A stretch of 64,000 nucleotides of DNA from NCBI GenBank assembly GCA_027490195.1, contig JAIXYN010000077.1, positions 1-64,000 on the forward strand. Direction: 5' to 3'. The position numbers and the translations under genes are program-made. The notes beneath the pieces were generated by a model. That model made no database searches. It had not been told where the DNA came from and saw only the letters and a program-made list of their open reading frames with translations. Source of the DNA: Verrucomicrobiaceae bacterium (GTDB lineage Bacteria; Verrucomicrobiota; Verrucomicrobiia; Verrucomicrobiales; Verrucomicrobiaceae). Positions 59,874 through 64,000 of this stretch are shown here, one piece after another. The stretch's first letter is position 1; the number at the start of each line of letters is the position of its first letter.

Positions 59874-62347
59874 TGTCAAAGAGAGTTTGCATGAAGGTGC
59901 TTCACACAATTCATTCGCTGAATCCATTGCATGGCGGGACCTCTTATGGATTGAGAGGAATGGTGGATGGTCTGTTGAAAGCAGGGGTGGAGACTGAGAT
60001 CCTTGTTTTGGACGACGAAGCCAGCCCATGGTTCGCAAATTGGCCTTGTGCGGTCCATGCGGCAGGCCGTGGCATCGGCCACTTTGGCTTCAGCAGGAAG
60101 TTTGACGTCCTGCTGGAACGCATCGTAAGAGGTTTTGACCATGTCGTGGTGCATGGCCTATGGCAATATCATGGCCAGGCAACGCGAAGGGAATGCCTCA
60201 AAGCCGGGATTCCTTACGAGGTCTTTCCGCACGGCATGCTGGATCAATGGTTTTCCAGGGTTTACTTGGGAAAGCATCTGTTGAAACAGCTCTACTGGGG
60301 GGCGTTGGAGAACAGGCTTTTGAGAGACGCCGCCGCAGTTTTTTTCACCACCCAAGAAGAGTTCGAAGCCGGGAGAGACACCTTTTTCCCTTTCGCAGTT
60401 CGTCCGGCCATTGCTCCATTTGGCATCCAGCCACCCGAGCTTTCGACCGAGGAATACAAGACCGGTTTTCATCGCCGTGTTTCAGGTTTCTCAGGGAAGC
60501 GAACCTTGCTTTTTCTCAGCAGGCTTCATCCCAAAAAGGGCTGCGATCTGCTGATCGAGGGGTTTGCCCGCTGGCAGGCATCCTTGCCTGTTGAAAGACA
60601 AAATGACTGGCATTTGCGCATCGTCGGTCCGCCAGACTCTGACGCTTATCTGGAGCATTTGAAATCCGTGGCGGCCATGCACAAACTGACGGAGCGTGGG
60701 CTGATCACCTTCGTCGGAAATGTGGATGGCGAGAACAAGTGGCAGGAGATCAGCCAAGCTGATGCGCTGGTGCTGCCTTCGCACCAGGAAAATTTTGGCG
60801 TTATCATTGCCGAGGCTCTGGCCTGCGGGGTGCCTGTGCTCATTTCAAACAAAGTCAATGGATGGAATGCCATTCAGGAAGCTGGAGCGGGACTGGCCGA
60901 ACAGGACACCGTGGAAGGGGTGGTGCGCCTGCTCAACCGCTGGGAACGGCTGCCTCCGGATGCTGGCGTGTCAATGCGCCGCGCGGCCAGGCAGTTTTTT
61001 GCCACCCGAATGTCAGCTGAAGTGGGAGTGCAGGCGTTTTTGAGCACCGTTCGAAGGCTTCAAACGGAAGACCTTCCTCAGAGATTCAGTGCTGAAGTCG
61101 AGGCCGAGACTCGTGCTCGTCTCGAACGGCCTCTGAAGGTTCTTCATGTCTGTTCCTCGATTTCACCCTCCAGCGGTGGCCCCAGTTTCGCGCTGCCCCT
61201 GATGGCGAATGGCTTGGCACAACACGGCGTTCAGGTCGATGTGGTCACGACAGACGACGACGGACCTGGCAAGCGACTCCGCAGTGTGATTCATGGGGAG
61301 CCGGTGACATGTGGCGATCACAACGTGCGTTATTTTCCGAAGCAGACAGAGCTTTATCGATTTTCGTGGTCCATGGCATGCTGGCTGTTACGAAACATGC
61401 CAGATTATGATTTTGTTCACATTCATGGGCTGTTTGCATTTCCATCACTTGCGACTGCCGCAGCCGCTCGCATTTGGCACGTGCCTTATGCAATTCGGCC
61501 GCTGGGAGTTTTGCAGCGGTGGGGCATGGAGAATCATCGTCCCCGGCTAAAAAAGTTGTCTTTGTTTCTGGTCGAAAAGCCCATGATCGAGAATGCCAGC
61601 TTTGTTCACTACACTTGCGATGCGGAAATGGAGGAGGCGAGGGCTCTCGGGATTTGCTCTCATTGGGTTGTGCTGCCTCTAGGAATCAACCCAGCGAACT
61701 ATGTAAGGCTTCCATCAAAAGACTATTTTCATTCTGTTTTTCCTCGAACGGCAGAAGGCAAAATCATTCTTTTTTTATCCCGGGTTGATCCAAAAAAAGG
61801 CGTGGAGCTGCTGATAGACGCGTTGCCTCAAGTTTTGGCGCGAAATCCTGATGCGATTCTGGCAGTCGCTGGTGTGGGTGATTCCGATTACATCTACTCA
61901 CTGAAAAAGCGCGCGGAAAATCTGGGCGTCAGTGGCAGGATCGTCTGGTGCGGTTTCGTCATCGGAGACCTGAAATTATCGGCTTTCCGTGCGGCACGTT
62001 TGTTTGTCCTTCCTTCTTATTCGGAGAACTTCGGTCTGGCTCTTCTGGAGGCCATGGTCTGTGGCACCGCCTGTGTCGCGAGCAGTCAGGTCGGGCTGGC
62101 AGAAACACAAGAAGCACGTGAAACCCTAGCCGTTTGTGACACCAATGTTGAATCCCTGACGTCTTCGATCTGCAGTTTGCTCGAGGATGACCTTTTGTGC
62201 GAGAAACTCGGGGCTCAAGCACGCGCTCTCGCGCTGAAGCGCTATTCCATGGGCGACATGATGCTGCGTTTGAAGCAAGTTTACGAACTGATTGCCAGAG
62301 GACGAACTGTCTTACCTCTCCCACCTATTGAACCAATCCAAAAGTGA
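59873..62347 (+). CDS. two-domain glycosyltransferase with internally repeated GT4 units
   Basis: 824 residues, again two complete GT-B units, but here the halves look like duplicates of each other: residues ~7-35 read KVLHTIHSLNPLHGGTSYGL and ~422-450 read KVLHVCSSISPSSGGPSFAL. The two donor domains both have 'LFLSR..PKKG..LLI' (LLFLSRLHPKKGCDLLIEGF; IILFLSRVDPKKGVELLIDA) and full E-x7-E motifs (SHQENFGVIIAEALACG; SYSENFGLALLEAMVCG). The start could also be the ATG at 59891. It likely transfers two related sugars, or the same sugar twice. Confidence 0.9.
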   Translation: MSKRVCMKVLHTIHSLNPLHGGTSYGLRGMVDGLLKAGVETEILVLDDEASPWFANWPCAVHAAGRGIGHFGFSRKFDVLLERIVRGFDHVVVHGLWQYHGQATRRECLKAGIPYEVFPHGMLDQWFSRVYLGKHLLKQLYWGALENRLLRDAAAVFFTTQEEFEAGRDTFFPFAVRPAIAPFGIQPPELSTEEYKTGFHRRVSGFSGKRTLLFLSRLHPKKGCDLLIEGFARWQASLPVERQNDWHLRIVGPPDSDAYLEHLKSVAAMHKLTERGLITFVGNVDGENKWQEISQADALVLPSHQENFGVIIAEALACGVPVLISNKVNGWNAIQEAGAGLAEQDTVEGVVRLLNRWERLPPDAGVSMRRAARQFFATRMSAEVGVQAFLSTVRRLQTEDLPQRFSAEVEAETRARLERPLKVLHVCSSISPSSGGPSFALPLMANGLAQHGVQVDVVTTDDDGPGKRLRSVIHGEPVTCGDHNVRYFPKQTELYRFSWSMACWLLRNMPDYDFVHIHGLFAFPSLATAAAARIWHVPYAIRPLGVLQRWGMENHRPRLKKLSLFLVEKPMIENASFVHYTCDAEMEEARALGICSHWVVLPLGINPANYVRLPSKDYFHSVFPRTAEGKIILFLSRVDPKKGVELLIDALPQVLARNPDAILAVAGVGDSDYIYSLKKRAENLGVSGRIVWCGFVIGDLKLSAFRAARLFVLPSYSENFGLALLEAMVCGTACVASSQVGLAETQEARETLAVCDTNVESLTSSICSLLEDDLLCEKLGAQARALALKRYSMGDMMLRLKQVYELIARGRTVLPLPPIEPIQK

Positions 62348-63347
62348 AGGCCGTGTATTCGCGATTGAAGCCGCAAAGTTCATGGCGGCCTATTGCGTGG
62401 CTTTGATTCACCTGGCGCCTTGCACTGAAAAGGCGGAGCTGATCACCAACGTACTCCGCCTTTTTCCGGTGTACTATTTCTACGCCTCTGCCGTTCATTT
62501 CACCATTCGCAGGGTGCTGAGGAGAGATGGCAGTGTCTCAGCGGGGCTGAGTTGGAACCGCTTGATAAGGCCCTATGTAGCATGGACTGTTCTCTACCTG
62601 CTTCTTCGCTGCGCAAAAAATGGCGGGATTTCTCCTGCACATGGCTGGGTGGAGTGGCTTGGTCTTCTGTTCATGGGGCAGAGCGCCGTGCATATGTACT
62701 TTTTGCCCCAGCTTGTCTATTTCCAGGGCGTCGCGGGGGCATCAGCTTTGCTGTGCGCGGGCTTGCTGAAGAAACGATTTCATTCGGCGGCCGCCTGCTG
62801 GCTGGCAGCTGCGTTTGTGGCCTCCATTTTTATCGGGCGAGCTGGCTATTTTGGATGGAATCACACCTTTCTCGCGGGCTTGGTATACGCATTTCTGGGA
62901 GCAATTTCGGTGTGGCTCGATGATCGGGTCGGCAAGGCATGGATTGCAGTTTTTGCACCGGCAGCTTTAGTATTGATTGTGCTTTCACTGATCGCCGGAT
63001 TTGGCATTGAACTCCCGGCGTTCTACTACCTTTTGAATGGCCCGGTTTTCGGTTGTTGCACTCTGCTCGTGCTGCTCCGCATGCATGCGGTTAATCCATC
63101 GCGATGGGTGGAACGATTGGTGAGCTGCTACTTTGGCATCTATCTGGCACACCACGCCATCGAGGAGGGCTTGGAGATGATCTTCGATAGGCTTGGTCAT
63201 TCATTGACGCCCTACGACGTGTCTTCGCGATTAGGCTTCGCTCTGATTGCATTCTGCGGCGGTATCATGGTCACCTTGACGATCCGCTTATCGCCCTTTC
63301 TCGCCTGGTGGATGTTAGGTGAGAGGCGGCGGGCTGATTCTGTGTGA
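62292..63347 (+). CDS. acyltransferase family 3 membrane protein
   Basis: 351 residues if translation starts at the TTG at 62292, which overlaps the GT gene by 56 nt; a TTG at 62328 is the alternative and no ATG precedes the conserved part. About ten membrane helices. GRVFAIEAAKFMAAYCVALI followed by HLAP has the conserved His of the family, and FYASAVHFTIRRVLRRDG and NRLIRPYVAWTVLYLLLRCA are typical. Such proteins O-acylate membrane-linked or exported sugars. Consistent with polymer acetylation or succinylation. Start uncertain. Confidence 0.78.
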   Translation: MPEDELSYLSHLLNQSKSEGRVFAIEAAKFMAAYCVALIHLAPCTEKAELITNVLRLFPVYYFYASAVHFTIRRVLRRDGSVSAGLSWNRLIRPYVAWTVLYLLLRCAKNGGISPAHGWVEWLGLLFMGQSAVHMYFLPQLVYFQGVAGASALLCAGLLKKRFHSAAACWLAAAFVASIFIGRAGYFGWNHTFLAGLVYAFLGAISVWLDDRVGKAWIAVFAPAALVLIVLSLIAGFGIELPAFYYLLNGPVFGCCTLLVLLRMHAVNPSRWVERLVSCYFGIYLAHHAIEEGLEMIFDRLGHSLTPYDVSSRLGFALIAFCGGIMVTLTIRLSPFLAWWMLGERRRADSV

Positions 63348-63384
63348 CATGATTTAAAGCCTAAATCCCCTGACTCTCATCTCC

Positions 63385-64000
63385 ATGGACATCACCGTCA
63401 TGATCCTCACTTTCAATGAGGCTCCAAACATCAGGCGAACGCTGGAAAAACTGACTTGGGCGGGTGATATCGTCGTGATTGATAGCGGCAGCACCGACGG
63501 GACTTTGGACATTCTGCGGGAGCACGCAAACGTGCGCGTGCTCACACGTGTTTTCGACACATTTGCAAATCAGTGCAACTACGGACTGGAGCATGTGCGG
63601 ACGGAATGGGTTCTGTCACTCGATGCTGACTATGTGCTCACTCCGGCTTTCGTGGACGAACTGCACAACTTGGAGCCTCGGGAAGGGCAGGCAGGGTGGA
63701 AAGCGCAGTTTATTTACTGTGTACATGGCCGGCGCCTGCGTTCGTCATTATACCCTCCCCGAAGTGTTTTGTATCGCCGCAAGCTGGCATGCTACGAAGA
63801 CGACGGGCATGGACATCGGGTGAACCTGAAAGGCAGCGTGCAGATGCTCAAATCGTCGATTCTGCATGATGACCGCAAGCCTTTGAGCCGTTGGTTTGCC
63901 GCCCAAATCACCTATGCGAATCATGAAGCGCTCAAACTGGGCGTTGCCAGCCCTCAGGAATTGAACCGTGCAGACCGCATCAGACGAATGATCTGGTGCG
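63385..64000 (+). CDS. family 2 glycosyltransferase (3), partial
   Basis: Open from the ATG at 63385 to the right edge (205 codons, no stop). TVMILTFNEAPNIRRTLEKL, IVVIDSGSTDGTLDILREHA, then NQCNYGLEHVRTEWVLSLDA with DAD-type D-A-D metal site (LDADYVLTP). The arrangement resembles the WaaE/KdtX group of LPS core glucosyltransferases. The C-terminus lies outside the window. Confidence 0.85.
   Translation, partial: MDITVMILTFNEAPNIRRTLEKLTWAGDIVVIDSGSTDGTLDILREHANVRVLTRVFDTFANQCNYGLEHVRTEWVLSLDADYVLTPAFVDELHNLEPREGQAGWKAQFIYCVHGRRLRSSLYPPRSVLYRRKLACYEDDGHGHRVNLKGSVQMLKSSILHDDRKPLSRWFAAQITYANHEALKLGVASPQELNRADRIRRMIWC

Overview
The window is about 58% GC by eye and reads as a chromosomal segment of a Verrucomicrobia-type bacterium (Prosthecobacter/Verrucomicrobium-like; inference). 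The grounds are the direct fusA-rpsJ junction without tuf (as in Chlamydiae and other PVC bacteria), Pro/Ala/Lys-rich extensions on translation proteins, SUMF1-domain and sulfatase sequences, and few strong Shine-Dalgarno sites. No tRNA, rRNA, CRISPR array or transposase gene was seen.

Layout. 1-4906: the remnant of a sulfatase C-terminus (minus strand), a gene-poor stretch, infC with a probable AUA start and a clear terminator, a ~169-bp imperfect palindrome that supplies the stop codon of rpe, then rpe, tadA and two small secreted proteins of unknown function. 4907-20557: a fused str-S10-spc ribosomal protein run on the plus strand, rpsL-rpsG-fusA-rpsJ-rplC-rplD-rplW-rplB-rpsS-[secreted coiled-coil protein]-rplV-rpsC-rplP-rpmC-rpsQ-rplN-rplX-rplE-rpsH-rplF-rplR-rpsE-rplO-secY-map. 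It lacks tuf, rpsN, rpmD and adk at their usual places and stops after map. SecY carries an extra C-terminal membrane helix. 20558-29678: a four-gene tripartite RND efflux operon (adaptor, two pumps, outer-membrane lipoprotein), the last three genes coupled by ATGA overlaps. 29845-31980: RidA and a convergent secreted protein with two SUMF1 domains.

32249-64000 (continues past the right edge): a surface-polysaccharide cluster entirely on the plus strand. It holds a NodU-type carbamoyltransferase, nine SAM-dependent methyltransferases (six FkbM-like), nucleotide-sugar enzymes (RfbA, RfbB, two paratose/tyvelose-epimerase-like SDRs, a Gmd), ten glycosyltransferase genes with about twelve catalytic domains, a Wzx-like flippase, a Wzy/ligase-like polymerase, a hexapeptide acyltransferase and an acyltransferase-3. 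Together they suggest a heavily O-methylated, acylated and carbamoylated heteropolysaccharide made by a flippase/polymerase route. No chain-length regulator or outer-membrane exporter is in the window. Many neighbours overlap by 1-8 nt, so translation is probably coupled. Parts near 45-48 kb are visibly AT-richer than the flanks.

The observations I would follow first are the infC AUA start, the secreted protein inside the S10 operon, the SecY C-terminal helix, the palindromic repeat at rpe, and the two consecutive two-domain glycosyltransferases.
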